Assembly (NCBI GenBank): GCA_015490055.1 | Contig: WFYP01000057.1 | Coordinates: 1 to 9,632 of the forward strand | Source: Nitratifractor sp. | GTDB lineage: Bacteria > Campylobacterota > Campylobacteria > Campylobacterales > Sulfurovaceae | Length of the DNA stretch: 9,632 nt | Direction of reading: 5' to 3' | Shown here: in pieces, positions 1 to 5,462 of the stretch | How the letters are laid out: each line of letters opens with the position of its first letter | Position numbering within the stretch: position 1 is the first letter of the stretch | Notes under the pieces: model-generated | The model's input: only the letters and a program-made list of their open reading frames with translations | Told to the model about the DNA's origin: nothing | The model's database searches: none | Program-made: the position numbers and the translations under genes

Positions 1-70
1 AGTATGCTAATTGTAGGCAATGCTCAATCTATCATTGACAACTTAGGCTCTTAACAATACTAATCTAAAT

Positions 71-124
71 GGGGTCAGGTATTTAATGTTTACTCTAACG
101 AGTCAACATTCAACACCAGACCCC
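71..124 (+). repeat. Long imperfect hairpin upstream of 5S rRNA
   Basis: GGGGTC (71-76) pairs with GACCCC (119-124). After an A/A mismatch, GGT (78-80) pairs with ACC (115-117). Further in, AATGTT pairs with AACATT and ACTC with GAGT, closing on a TAAC loop. It lies in the transcribed rRNA spacer, so an RNA processing stem (RNase III type) is a reasonable inference. Its base sequence GGTCA...AGACC is shared with the hairpin at 179-229. Confidence 0.6.
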
Positions 125-136
125 GAAACTCTCAAA

Positions 137-253
137 GCCAAGAGAATTAAGTGCATTAGAGGATTTGCTCCTTAATGAGGTCAGAGGTTGAAAATTAACT
201 TTATCAAGTTAATTTTACAACTTCAGACCCCTATTGCTTTTAATTCTCTTGGC
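137..253 (+). repeat. 14-bp inverted repeat enclosing two hairpins and reaching into the 5S 5' end
   Basis: GCCAAGAGAATTAA (137-150) is the exact reverse complement of 240-253. The enclosed segment holds a small hairpin at 154-177 (CATTA/TAATG plus AGGA/TCCT, loop TTTGC) and a long one at 179-229. In the precursor RNA this would make a closed multi-branch structure. Its right arm covers the first bases of the 5S acceptor stem (251-253), so it would compete with the 5S terminal helix or mark a processing site. Confidence 0.6.
179..229 (+). repeat. 51-nt hairpin in the rRNA spacer
   Basis: An 11-bp perfect stem, AAAATTAACTT (191-201) with 206-216, has loop TATC. It continues through GAGGTTG/CAACTTC (one G-T wobble, one bulged A at 217) and GGTC/GACC at the base. 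It is very likely a folded RNA segment of the pre-rRNA; a processing role is inferred. Confidence 0.6.
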
Positions 254-367
254 GGTGTCGCTAGAGTGAAGGTCACACCCAGCTCCATCCCGAACCTGGA
301 AGTTAAGCTTCTCATCGCCGATAATACTGCCGGCTACGCTGGTGGGAACGTAGGTCGACGCCGTCTT
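249..367 (+). rRNA. rrf: 5S ribosomal RNA
   Basis: This is the RNA of the large subunit's central protuberance, about 119 nt, the usual size. GGCGGTG (251-257) pairs with CGCCGTC (359-365) as the terminal helix I. Between them are the conserved loop B/C block CTCCATCCCGAACCTGGAAG (starting near 282), the GATAATACTGC block of helix IV/loop E, and GGGAACGTAGGTCG before the 3' strand. It is the only plus-strand gene and converges on the minus-strand operon that ends at 665. The spacer ahead of it is unusually structured. The exact 5' and 3' ends are uncertain by a few bases; identity is secure from the invariant blocks. Confidence 0.95.
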
Positions 368-386
368 GAGACGTTTCTTATTATTT
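362..386 (+). terminator. Probable 5S terminator
   Basis: CGTC-TTGA-GACG (362-373) forms a short stem-loop overlapping the 5S 3' end and is followed by a T-rich run (TTTCTTATTATTTTCTT). The stem is only 4-5 bp, so it is a weak Rho-independent candidate. Confidence 0.4.
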
Positions 387-462
387 TCTTACATTTTATA
401 ATCATACTTATTTTTCAACTATAACTACTTTTTTATAAGCAATCATATTTTTTATTTTTAAC

Positions 463-642
463 TCATTTATTCTTATATTTGCTAATCTTGTAGTAGATGT
501 TCTCTTTTATGCTTGAGATAACTTTACATATTACTTTGAAAGATGCTTCAAAGTCATCTATTTTAGCGACTTCTAGTATTAATCCTTTATCCTTAATTTA
601 GTAAAGTTACATATAGTACATAAGTTTTTCTTTATCGAACAT
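463..642 (-). pseudogene. Remnant of a small minus-strand gene with two in-frame stops
   Basis: This belongs to the AT-rich 374-664 gap. In one minus-strand frame, an ATG at 640-642 opens MFDKEKLMYYM, then TAA at 607-609, two codons, TAA at 598-600, and then a 44-codon open stretch to TGA at 463-465. That stretch contains LILEVAKIDDFEASFKV and KENIYYKISKYKNK, which read as normal acidic/basic protein sequence with ordinary AT-rich codon use rather than random translation. I recognise no family. It follows the PTP-like gene by about 22 bp, so it may once have been the last gene of that operon. It could be chance in AT-rich DNA. Nothing else is visible in 374-664. Confidence 0.3.
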
Positions 643-664
643 TTTCTGCCAAAAAGCCTTAACC

Positions 665-1102
665 TCAATTTCTTTTAGAATTTAAATCCATATTCAAAAT
701 CTTTTTCCAAGTTTTATTTGGCTTATACTCAGCAGGAGCAATAAATTTTGTATCTTTTCCCCATACAAACTTTTTATAGATATGCATAAAAACAGAGGCT
801 CTATAGTTTTTAATACAGTGGATAAAAATCTTTTTATTCTCTTTCTCTAGACTCTCTAAAATTTTTAAAAATAGCTCTAATCTATCGACCTCTGGTGCTT
901 TCCAAGTTATTGGAATATGAATATATATCATTCCAAGTTTTGAGACTATCTTATCCTCTTTTTTTAATGCTCCTTTATTGTGCATAGCTAAGTTTATAAC
1001 CACTTCAAAACCCTTCTTAACAAGAAGTTTAAACTCATCTTTTGTTGGTTGCCCTGCTGTTGCTATCTGTTTGTTTACTTTTATGTAATTGAGTATATTA
1101 AT
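665..1102 (-). CDS. Protein tyrosine phosphatase-like protein (HC-x4-R type), probable ATT start
   Basis: This is a small Cys-dependent phosphatase of the family with an HCxxNxRxSxF signature loop. Residues 94-104 read IHCIKNYRASV, with nucleophile C96, R101 and S103. Upstream motifs typical of the family are also present: ATAGQPT near residue 14, VVINLA near 34, and IHIPITWKAPE near 61. The first ATG/GTG/TTG in frame is a GTG at 1001-1003, but starting there would cut away ATAGQPT and the first strand. The frame stays open upstream and a GGAG lies 8 nt before an ATT at 1100-1102, giving a 145-residue protein with the full N-terminus. It overlaps the histidine phosphatase gene by 22 bp and is the last intact gene of the operon. 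Substrate is unknown. Family assignment is fairly firm; the start is inferred. Confidence 0.75.
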   Translation of the reverse strand: MNILNYIKVNKQIATAGQPTKDEFKLLVKKGFEVVINLAMHNKGALKKEDKIVSKLGMIYIHIPITWKAPEVDRLELFLKILESLEKENKKIFIHCIKNYRASVFMHIYKKFVWGKDTKFIAPAEYKPNKTWKKILNMDLNSKRN

Positions 1103-1656
1103 AAGTTTATCTCCAATATGCTGTAAGCTAAATTGCCATCGCCTGTTTTCTCTTTTATTACTGCTCCTTTTTTTAGAAGAGCCTTTGCAATTAATCGATT
1201 CATTATACCATGTCCAACGAGAAGCACTACTCTATTATCATTAGCAAACTCTATAAGTATATCTGCCCCAAGCTCTGCCCTCTGTTTTGCCTCTGAAAAA
1301 GATTCACTGTTGTTTTTATAACCAAATAGCCACGCCACTCTAAAAATAGGTGCCCATACCTTATCTGGTAGCTTAAAAAATCTTCTATTGCTATAAGGTA
1401 GCTGGGCTTCATTAAAAATTTCACTACTCAAATTGGGCTTTTTATTAAATAAGCTCAGCGTCTGAACTGTTCTTGAAAGCTTACTAGCAACTACTATATT
1501 AGCACTATCTACTAACTTAGCTACCATACTAGGAGGTTCTGTATCTTCTATTGGTATAGTGTTATATCTCTCTATAAACTCGTGCATTTGGTTACTGTAA
1601 ATTTTTGGGTTATCGATAATAACTTTTGCGTGTCTTAGTAGTATAATTTGGCTCAT
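1081..1656 (-). CDS. Histidine phosphatase superfamily protein
   Basis: This is a 191-residue branch-1 histidine phosphatase (phosphoglycerate mutase/SixA-like fold). LLRHAK at 6-11 carries the RHA signature with H9 as the phospho-acceptor. SKLSRTVQT near 58-66 supplies the family's S-R-x-x-Q-T element. The second catalytic histidine is H149 in VGHGIMNR. The insert at 85-125 (LPYSNRRFFKLPDK... WLFGYKNN) is where these enzymes bind substrate and is aromatic/basic here. The protein is too short and lacks the residues expected of a glycolytic mutase, so a phosphatase role is more likely; the substrate cannot be told. Its ATG shares ATGA with the stop of the thioesterase gene, indicating translational coupling. 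Confidence 0.88.
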   Translation of the reverse strand: MSQIILLRHAKVIIDNPKIYSNQMHEFIERYNTIPIEDTEPPSMVAKLVDSANIVVASKLSRTVQTLSLFNKKPNLSSEIFNEAQLPYSNRRFFKLPDKVWAPIFRVAWLFGYKNNSESFSEAKQRAELGADILIEFANDNRVVLLVGHGIMNRLIAKALLKKGAVIKEKTGDGNLAYSILEINLLIYSIT

Positions 1657-2015
1657 GTTAATCTCTTTAATAATTTTAGTGGTATTTTGGTTCGCTTGTG
1701 TGTAGCAGTAGCTATAACTTTACTATCACAAAGTGCTTTTATTTCAAAAAATACAGCTCGATTCTCTTCCTTGATGATGTTAGCCACTATCTCCACTTTC
1801 TTACTCTGTTTTACCATTGAAATGTGCTCTATGGAGATTTGTTTGCCAACAGTAATATATTTGTTTAAGTCTAAAGATTGGTTAATACATTTAGCACTTG
1901 TAATCTCCATCCATTTAACAATTGTATAAGTGCCAAGTACAGATGGTAAGCTACTATCTATTGCCGATATGCAATCGGCTTTGCTGACGATAAATTTTTC
2001 TTTATAAGTTTTCAT
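1653..2015 (-). CDS. FlK-like hot-dog fold thioesterase
   Basis: The protein has 120 residues. The segment from LPSVLGTYTIVKWMEITSAK to IATATHKRTKI follows the fluoroacetyl-CoA thioesterase (FlK) family. The FlK catalytic triad Thr-Glu-His aligns with T29, E37 and H64; the Thr-Glu spacing of 8 equals FlK and the Glu-His spacing is one residue longer. The start at 2013-2015 is chosen over an in-frame ATG at 2054 because AAAAGGA lies about 9 nt upstream and the longer form would run deep into the preceding gene. It overlaps that gene by 14 bp and ends in an ATGA junction. The likely role is hydrolysis of a small acyl-CoA; the fluoroacetyl specificity of FlK itself should not be assumed. Confidence 0.75.
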   Translation of the reverse strand: MKTYKEKFIVSKADCISAIDSSLPSVLGTYTIVKWMEITSAKCINQSLDLNKYITVGKQISIEHISMVKQSKKVEIVANIIKEENRAVFFEIKALCDSKVIATATHKRTKIPLKLLKRLT

Positions 2016-2193
2016 CACAAATGTCCTTTTCATTATAAGGTATAAATCTACCACCTACACTAAAATTGTTCTCTTCTGCCCACTTAACAATTAGCTCCAT
2101 CAGCTCTTCGCACTTTTTATCCTTTATTAAAGAGTCGTCGTTTGCATAAATACCAAAATTAAAATTCCACTCTTTTTGACTATCTATTTTCAT
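2002..2193 (-). CDS. Small conserved-looking protein of unknown function
   Basis: The protein has 63 residues, acidic, with no membrane segment or signal peptide. I do not recognise a family. Visible features are an aromatic N-terminus (KEWNFNFGIYAND), a predicted amphipathic helix (CEELMELIVKWAEENNF) and a Gly-containing end (SVGGRFIPYNEKD), consistent with a small alpha/beta domain. The start at 2191-2193 is preferred because AAAGG sits 7 nt upstream; an in-frame ATG at 2211 would overlap the upstream gene by 8 bp and lacks this spacing. It sits in the operon between the STAS-like and thioesterase genes, so it is translated with them. Confidence 0.7.
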   Translation of the reverse strand: MKIDSQKEWNFNFGIYANDDSLIKDKKCEELMELIVKWAEENNFSVGGRFIPYNEKDICDENL

Positions 2194-2203
2194 ATGTTTA
2201 CCT

Positions 2204-2569
2204 TTAACCAATATTATCTAAATTATCCACCAGCTCTACCTTAAAATACCGACTCAAAGCCACCTGCTGAGTTTTAATCTCATATATTAAAGGGCTATCG
2301 TTAGCTATGATAAATATAACTTTTTCAATGTTACTACTTATCATACTAGGTACAAACTCCTCTAAAAGCCACTTAGTATCTGCCTCTTCACTCTCAAAGC
2401 CGTTGGTTGTATCGGTTATCCATGTGCTAATTTGTAGCTTTTTTATCTTGTCCATTGCAAATTTAAAAGGGTTGCGGTAGTCATATCCTTTGCATGGTGC
2501 TTTCCACCTGCAAAGAATTGCATTTTGCTCTTTTAAGTGCCTGAGTTGGCAGTATTGGCTATTATACAT
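2204..2569 (-). CDS. STAS/SEC14-like domain protein
   Basis: The protein has 121 residues, soluble. The pattern is that of the small bacterial STAS/SEC14-like proteins: an N-terminal strand pair (NAILCRWKAP), a helix (PFKFAMDKIKKL), a strand ending in the conserved Asp (STWITDTTNG, residues 48-57), a helix with TKWLLEEFVPSM, a second core strand (EKVIFIIANDS, 82-92), a helix, and a last strand (FKVELVDNLDNI). In related proteins the conserved Asp precedes a loop, as here; no phosphorylatable Ser/Thr like that of SpoIIAA is obvious. Its ATG follows directly on the TAA of the membrane protein gene (TAAATG), with AAGAGAG as ribosome site. Function in this operon is unknown. Assignment rests on pattern only. 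Confidence 0.6.
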   Translation of the reverse strand: MYNSQYCQLRHLKEQNAILCRWKAPCKGYDYRNPFKFAMDKIKKLQISTWITDTTNGFESEEADTKWLLEEFVPSMISSNIEKVIFIIANDSPLIYEIKTQQVALSRYFKVELVDNLDNIG

Positions 2570-3061
2570 TTAAACTCTCTTAACTCTATATAGTTGAATT
2601 ATTCGCCATAAAATTACAGGAAGTGCTAACCATTTTAAAGATGAAAATATTGAGTGTATAAAAAATAGTGTTGATGAGAAGCTCTCTATATCTCTTAGAA
2701 ACCAAAGCTCTAAACTATTTTCTATCCAATCAAATACTCCTGCAGATATAGCGATATAAGGGTATATACTATGCTGTATTCCTTTGCTTTTCTCAAGCCA
2801 TAAAATTAACGAAGCGAAAAAAAACATATAGTTTAAGGCATAGAGATAATCTAATACTATCCATTTTTTAAAAGCCTCTATATTCCATCTAGATACAATA
2901 TTTGCTCCTACATCTTTACTAAAGGAGAGTTGTAAAGCTATTACATCTAAGCCATTTTTTCCATCTACTAAGGGGTCAAACAGTGCCATAACAATAAATG
3001 CCATAATTGCTGTTGTTATTGCAAAAAATAGTACTATTTTTTTATTAGCTAAGAAGTTCAT
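2570..3061 (-). CDS. Four-helix integral membrane protein, function unknown
   Basis: The protein has 163 residues in the inner membrane. Probable membrane helices are at about 8-29, 68-89, 99-124 and 130-157. The loop after helix 1 is polar, roughly 40 residues long (DPLVDGKNGLD...), and probably extracytoplasmic. Helix 2 holds LDYLYALNYMFFFASL and helix 3 a buried acidic/amide set, D111-W-I-E114-N115, which resembles a motif common in small membrane proteins annotated only as hypothetical; polar residues inside a helix suggest ligand or partner contacts. The C-terminus is basic (RIIQLYRVKRV) and so likely cytoplasmic. Its ATG overlaps the TGA of the TetR-type gene, with AAAAGG 6 nt upstream. 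Being coupled to the regulator, it may act with it, but no function can be assigned. Confidence 0.8.
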   Translation of the reverse strand: MNFLANKKIVLFFAITTAIMAFIVMALFDPLVDGKNGLDVIALQLSFSKDVGANIVSRWNIEAFKKWIVLDYLYALNYMFFFASLILWLEKSKGIQHSIYPYIAISAGVFDWIENSLELWFLRDIESFSSTLFFIHSIFSSLKWLALPVILWRIIQLYRVKRV

Positions 3062-3672
3062 TTTATACCTTTTAAAATATCTTCTATTTGTTCAAAATAT
3101 TTTCTCTCTAAACTCCCAAATTCAGGGCAATTTATTAAAAGAGGTGTTGCAAAACATGTATTAAATAGTGCTGTATAAATATGCTCTTGTTTCTCTTTAT
3201 CTACATCTAGTTTTGACACAAGTGGCATCATTAAATCTTTAAAACCTCCAACCTCATAAGGGCAATCCTCTCCAAATCGTAAAATTCTCTCGGCTTTACT
3301 AATAACAATATCTTTTTTATGCATTCCATTAAGTGCCATTGAAGCTACTATCTCCATAAAAAGATTTGGATTTTTTTCTATAGTTTTAGCCGTCTCTTTA
3401 AATATACGATAGATAGCCGTCAGAGGTTCAAGCCCTTCAATCAGAAGTTGCATCTCCAAACTCCAAAGCTCTATAAAGTAAATAAGCACCTCTTTTTTAC
3501 TCCCAAAGTAGTTAAAAAAGGTCATCTCTGAAATATCAAGCTCTTTGGCTATCTCTTTGACCGATATATCTGCTAAGGCTTTTGTTTTAAGCTTTTCATC
3601 AAAACTGTCGAGGATTTTTAGTTTGAGTGTGGCTTGTTTTTTCTCTCTTAGAGAGATGGTGTTTATGGGCAT
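3058..3672 (-). CDS. TetR/AcrR family transcriptional regulator
   Basis: The protein has 204 residues, typical for the family. The N-terminal DNA-binding domain runs to about residue 64: ALADISVKEIAKELDISEMTFFNYFGSKKEVL (32-63) is a textbook TetR helix-turn-helix with the recognition helix followed by FFNYFGSK. The C-terminal domain (70-204) is helical and divergent, as is normal for the ligand/dimer part; the effector is unknown. It is the first gene of the seven-gene minus-strand operon. AGGA lies 7 nt before the ATG at 3670-3672. Two palindromes directly upstream are candidate operators, so autorepression is likely by family habit. Confidence 0.92.
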   Translation of the reverse strand: MPINTISLREKKQATLKLKILDSFDEKLKTKALADISVKEIAKELDISEMTFFNYFGSKKEVLIYFIELWSLEMQLLIEGLEPLTAIYRIFKETAKTIEKNPNLFMEIVASMALNGMHKKDIVISKAERILRFGEDCPYEVGGFKDLMMPLVSKLDVDKEKQEHIYTALFNTCFATPLLINCPEFGSLERKYFEQIEDILKGIK

Positions 3673-3681
3673 TATAATATC

Positions 3682-3715
3682 CTAAAATTTTAGTTGTATA
3701 AAATATTTTATTATA
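3682..3715 (-). promoter_or_regulatory. Operon promoter with two perfect palindromes (candidate TetR operators)
   Basis: A TATAAT -10 box reads on the minus strand at 3710-3715. Just downstream are the perfect palindromes ATAAAATATTTTAT (3698-3711) and CTAAAATTTTAG (3682-3693), with centres 17 bp apart. Repeated half-site character (AAAATwTTTT) and position over the transcription start fit binding by the adjacent TetR-type protein. AT-rich DNA produces palindromes by chance, so binding is inferred. Confidence 0.5.
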
Positions 3716-3800
3716 CTATAATATTTTTACTTTTATATATCTTTTTAGAACTTTATTTTGTTCTATTGTATTATTAAAAATAATATCTTTTTTTGTTAAG

Positions 3801-5069
3801 TTATATCTCATTCCCACTCTTCAATATATCAATTCCGAAATCGCTTCTTAATTTAGATATTGCGGAGTCTAGGTTTTTTTGTTTTTGGTCTTGGTCTATA
3901 TTTAGTAGGGATAGGGTCTGTTTTTTGTTTTTGGTGAAGCTGGATACTGATACTCTTAGTTTGATTACTCCTTTTCTTTCTTGCCATATCTCTTTTAGAA
4001 GTTGAGCTAAAGACTCTTTTAGAAGGTGTTCGCTGAAGGCTCGGTCGGTTTTTATGCCTGCTTTTTGTTTGCTTCCGTCGTTGTAGTTTATTTTTAGCTC
4101 GAATCTTATGGGGTTTACTTGGGCTTTATTTATCATGTAGGCTATGTGTCTTGCCATTATTATTACTCGGCGTTTTATTTCGTTGTAGTCATATATGGCG
4201 TCGAATGTTCGGCTTAAGCCTATGGATTTTTTTGGCTCTTTTTTGGTTATCTCTCCGCTGTTTTGGGTGCAGACTCTGTTGTACAGTTCTATACCTGGTA
4301 GTTTCCAGCGGTGTAGGAGTTCTCTGTTTTTGCAAATGTCGCCTAGTGTTTTTATTCCGTATGCGTGTAGTTTTTTGCTAAAGCCTTTGCCTATGCCTGC
4401 GAATTTTTCTATGGGGATGTTTTTTATAAATTCGTGGTGGTTTTTTACATAACATACGCCAAATGGTTTTGCTTCGTTTGTGGCTAGTTTGGCAATATAT
4501 TTTGCATCTGCTATGCCTATTGATACTGGGATTTTAAATGTATCGTATATCTCTTGTTTTAGCTCTTTTGCAAAATCTTCTATATTTGCTTCGTCTATCC
4601 AGCCATATACAGAGCCGAAGAATTCGTCTATGCTGTATTGCTCTAATTGTGGAATTTTTCGCTTTAGAAATATGTAGATAGATTTGGATAGTTTGTGATA
4701 GAGCGGATAGTTAGATGGCACTACAACCATATTGGGGCATAGCTGCAAGGCTTGGGCTATAGGCATTCCTGTTTTTACGCCATATGCTCTTGCTTCGTAG
4801 CTAGATGTTGTTATTATACCTCTAATTTTTTCTCTGTTATCTATTTTATCTATAAAGTAGTTTTTGAATGTTCTGTTAAAATCACTGTGAAAAACTGGTG
4901 TTACGAATGCACCGCTGTTTATATCTATAAGTTTTATGTTTCGTCTCTCTTTGCTAAAAATCTCCAAGTTGCTACGGCTACCAACAGCTGCTGGGCGATT
5001 TAATAGTTTTGGGTTTATGCTTCTCTCGGCTGAGATGAAAAAACAGTCTATATCTATGTGTAGAAACAT
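3801..5069 (-). CDS. dinB: Y-family DNA polymerase (DinB/Pol IV-like) with a fingers/palm insertion
   Basis: This translesion polymerase has 422 residues. The catalytic acidic residues are visible: D6 and D8 in LHIDIDCFF, and D148-E149 in QYSIDEFF. The nucleotide-gripping motif SSYEARAYGVKTGMP is at 89-103. The thumb helix-hairpin-helix is IEKFAGIGKGFSKKL (220-234), followed by the little-finger domain (about 281-380) and a C-terminal tail with SAISKLRSDFGIDIL. Compared with Dpo4-type enzymes, where the YEAR tyrosine is near residue 48, here it is Y91, so about 43 extra residues (31-84) lie between AAVG and GIITTSS. AAGG lies 10 nt before the ATG. The sense strand is C-rich unlike its neighbours. 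It could equally be called DinP; it lacks a UmuD neighbour. Confidence 0.9.
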   Translation of the reverse strand: MFLHIDIDCFFISAERSINPKLLNRPAAVGSRSNLEIFSKERRNIKLIDINSGAFVTPVFHSDFNRTFKNYFIDKIDNREKIRGIITTSSYEARAYGVKTGMPIAQALQLCPNMVVVPSNYPLYHKLSKSIYIFLKRKIPQLEQYSIDEFFGSVYGWIDEANIEDFAKELKQEIYDTFKIPVSIGIADAKYIAKLATNEAKPFGVCYVKNHHEFIKNIPIEKFAGIGKGFSKKLHAYGIKTLGDICKNRELLHRWKLPGIELYNRVCTQNSGEITKKEPKKSIGLSRTFDAIYDYNEIKRRVIIMARHIAYMINKAQVNPIRFELKINYNDGSKQKAGIKTDRAFSEHLLKESLAQLLKEIWQERKGVIKLRVSVSSFTKNKKQTLSLLNIDQDQKQKNLDSAISKLRSDFGIDILKSGNEI

Positions 5070-5098
5070 TTAGTTAGTGCCTTTATTGGGTTATTTTA

Positions 5099-5104
5099 AT
5101 TATA
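5099..5104 (-). promoter_or_regulatory. TATAAT box of the polymerase gene, at the edge of element A copy 1
   Basis: TATAAT is on the minus strand at 5099-5104, 30 bp ahead of the ATG. Four of its bases are the left TATA target duplication of the element. Everything upstream of -10, including any -35, is therefore element DNA rather than the original promoter. Confidence 0.45.
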
Positions 5105-5370
5105 GGGCACCTCTAATAATAGGTAATACCCACAATGGGCAATGCAAATGTAAGATTGTGTAAGAGATTTATGAGTCTTAGCCAAAGCTAAGACGACTTA
5201 AATATCTTGTGCAAGATTGCGTTTGCATTGTCCACCCAAAGGGCATCTCTAGCTTTCCTCTATGCGTCGTTACTCTTTCTTGACTTAGCTTTGGCTAGGA
5301 CTGCGAAAGAGTGCCTAGCCTAGAGAAAAGCTAGAGATGTTGTGGGTATCACCTATTTTTAGAGGTGCCC
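5105..5370. mobile_element. MITE-like element, family A, copy 1 (266 bp)
   Basis: The terminal inverted repeats match at 29 of 31 positions (5105-5135 against 5340-5370), beginning GGGCACCTCTAA. It is flanked by TATA on both sides (5101-5104, 5371-5374). It is about 96% identical to the copy at 8433-8697, whose flanks are a different tetranucleotide, so the 4-bp flanks are target duplications. There is no coding sequence. The inside is two foldbacks: arms 5140-5171/5199-5230 around an 8-bp hairpin (GTCTTAGC, 5175-5194), and arms 5243-5262/5321-5340 around ACTCTTTC/GAAAGAGT. It would be mobilised in trans; no transposase is in the window. Confidence 0.9.
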
Positions 5371-5397
5371 TATAGCATAATGTTCTGGTTTGTGGTG

Positions 5398-5424
5398 GAT
5401 AGTAGATAGTTAATAGTTGATAGT
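5398..5424. repeat. Short tandem-like GATAGT/AATAGT motif
   Basis: GATAGTAGATAGTTAATAGT then TGATAGTT: four close repeats of (G/A)ATAGT in the gap between acnB and element A. It is a simple-sequence motif without an evident role. Confidence 0.5.
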
Positions 5425-5430
5425 TTTGTA

Positions 5431-5444
5431 CGGTAAGGATACCG
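5431..5444 (-). terminator. Weak hairpin downstream of acnB
   Basis: CGGTA-loop-TACCG (5431-5435/5440-5444) lies about 20 bp after the acnB stop. A second possible stem, GGTTAG/CTAACC (5454-5459/5467-5472), overlaps the last acnB codons. On the minus strand the first is followed by TACAAAAC, not a T run, so intrinsic termination is doubtful. Confidence 0.25.
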
Positions 5445-5462
5445 CACACTATGGGTTAGCAG

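Noticed and set aside
1..70. Possible 3' end of 23S rRNA (CTTAACAATACTAAT near 50-64 recalls the TACTAAT near 23S ends)
   Set aside because: The rest of the expected terminal domain is not recognisable, and the pairing partner at the 23S 5' end is outside the window. It may be right but cannot be supported here.
188..424. A 78-codon plus-strand open frame across the 5S region
   Set aside because: It overlaps a clear 5S rRNA and a long hairpin; its translation has no protein character beyond chance.
3745..3765. AGAAC/GTTCT stem as terminator of the polymerase gene
   Set aside because: The stem is 5 bp with an 8-nt loop, and on the minus strand it is followed by A residues rather than T residues.
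4151..5003. Several plus-strand open frames of 65-85 codons opposite the polymerase gene
   Set aside because: They are shadows of a strongly supported minus-strand gene and arise from its C-rich sense strand; none has a ribosome site or domain.
5398..5424. Tandem ATAGT repeats as a CRISPR-like or iteron array
   Set aside because: The units are only about 6-9 bp, irregular and without spacers or a replication gene nearby.
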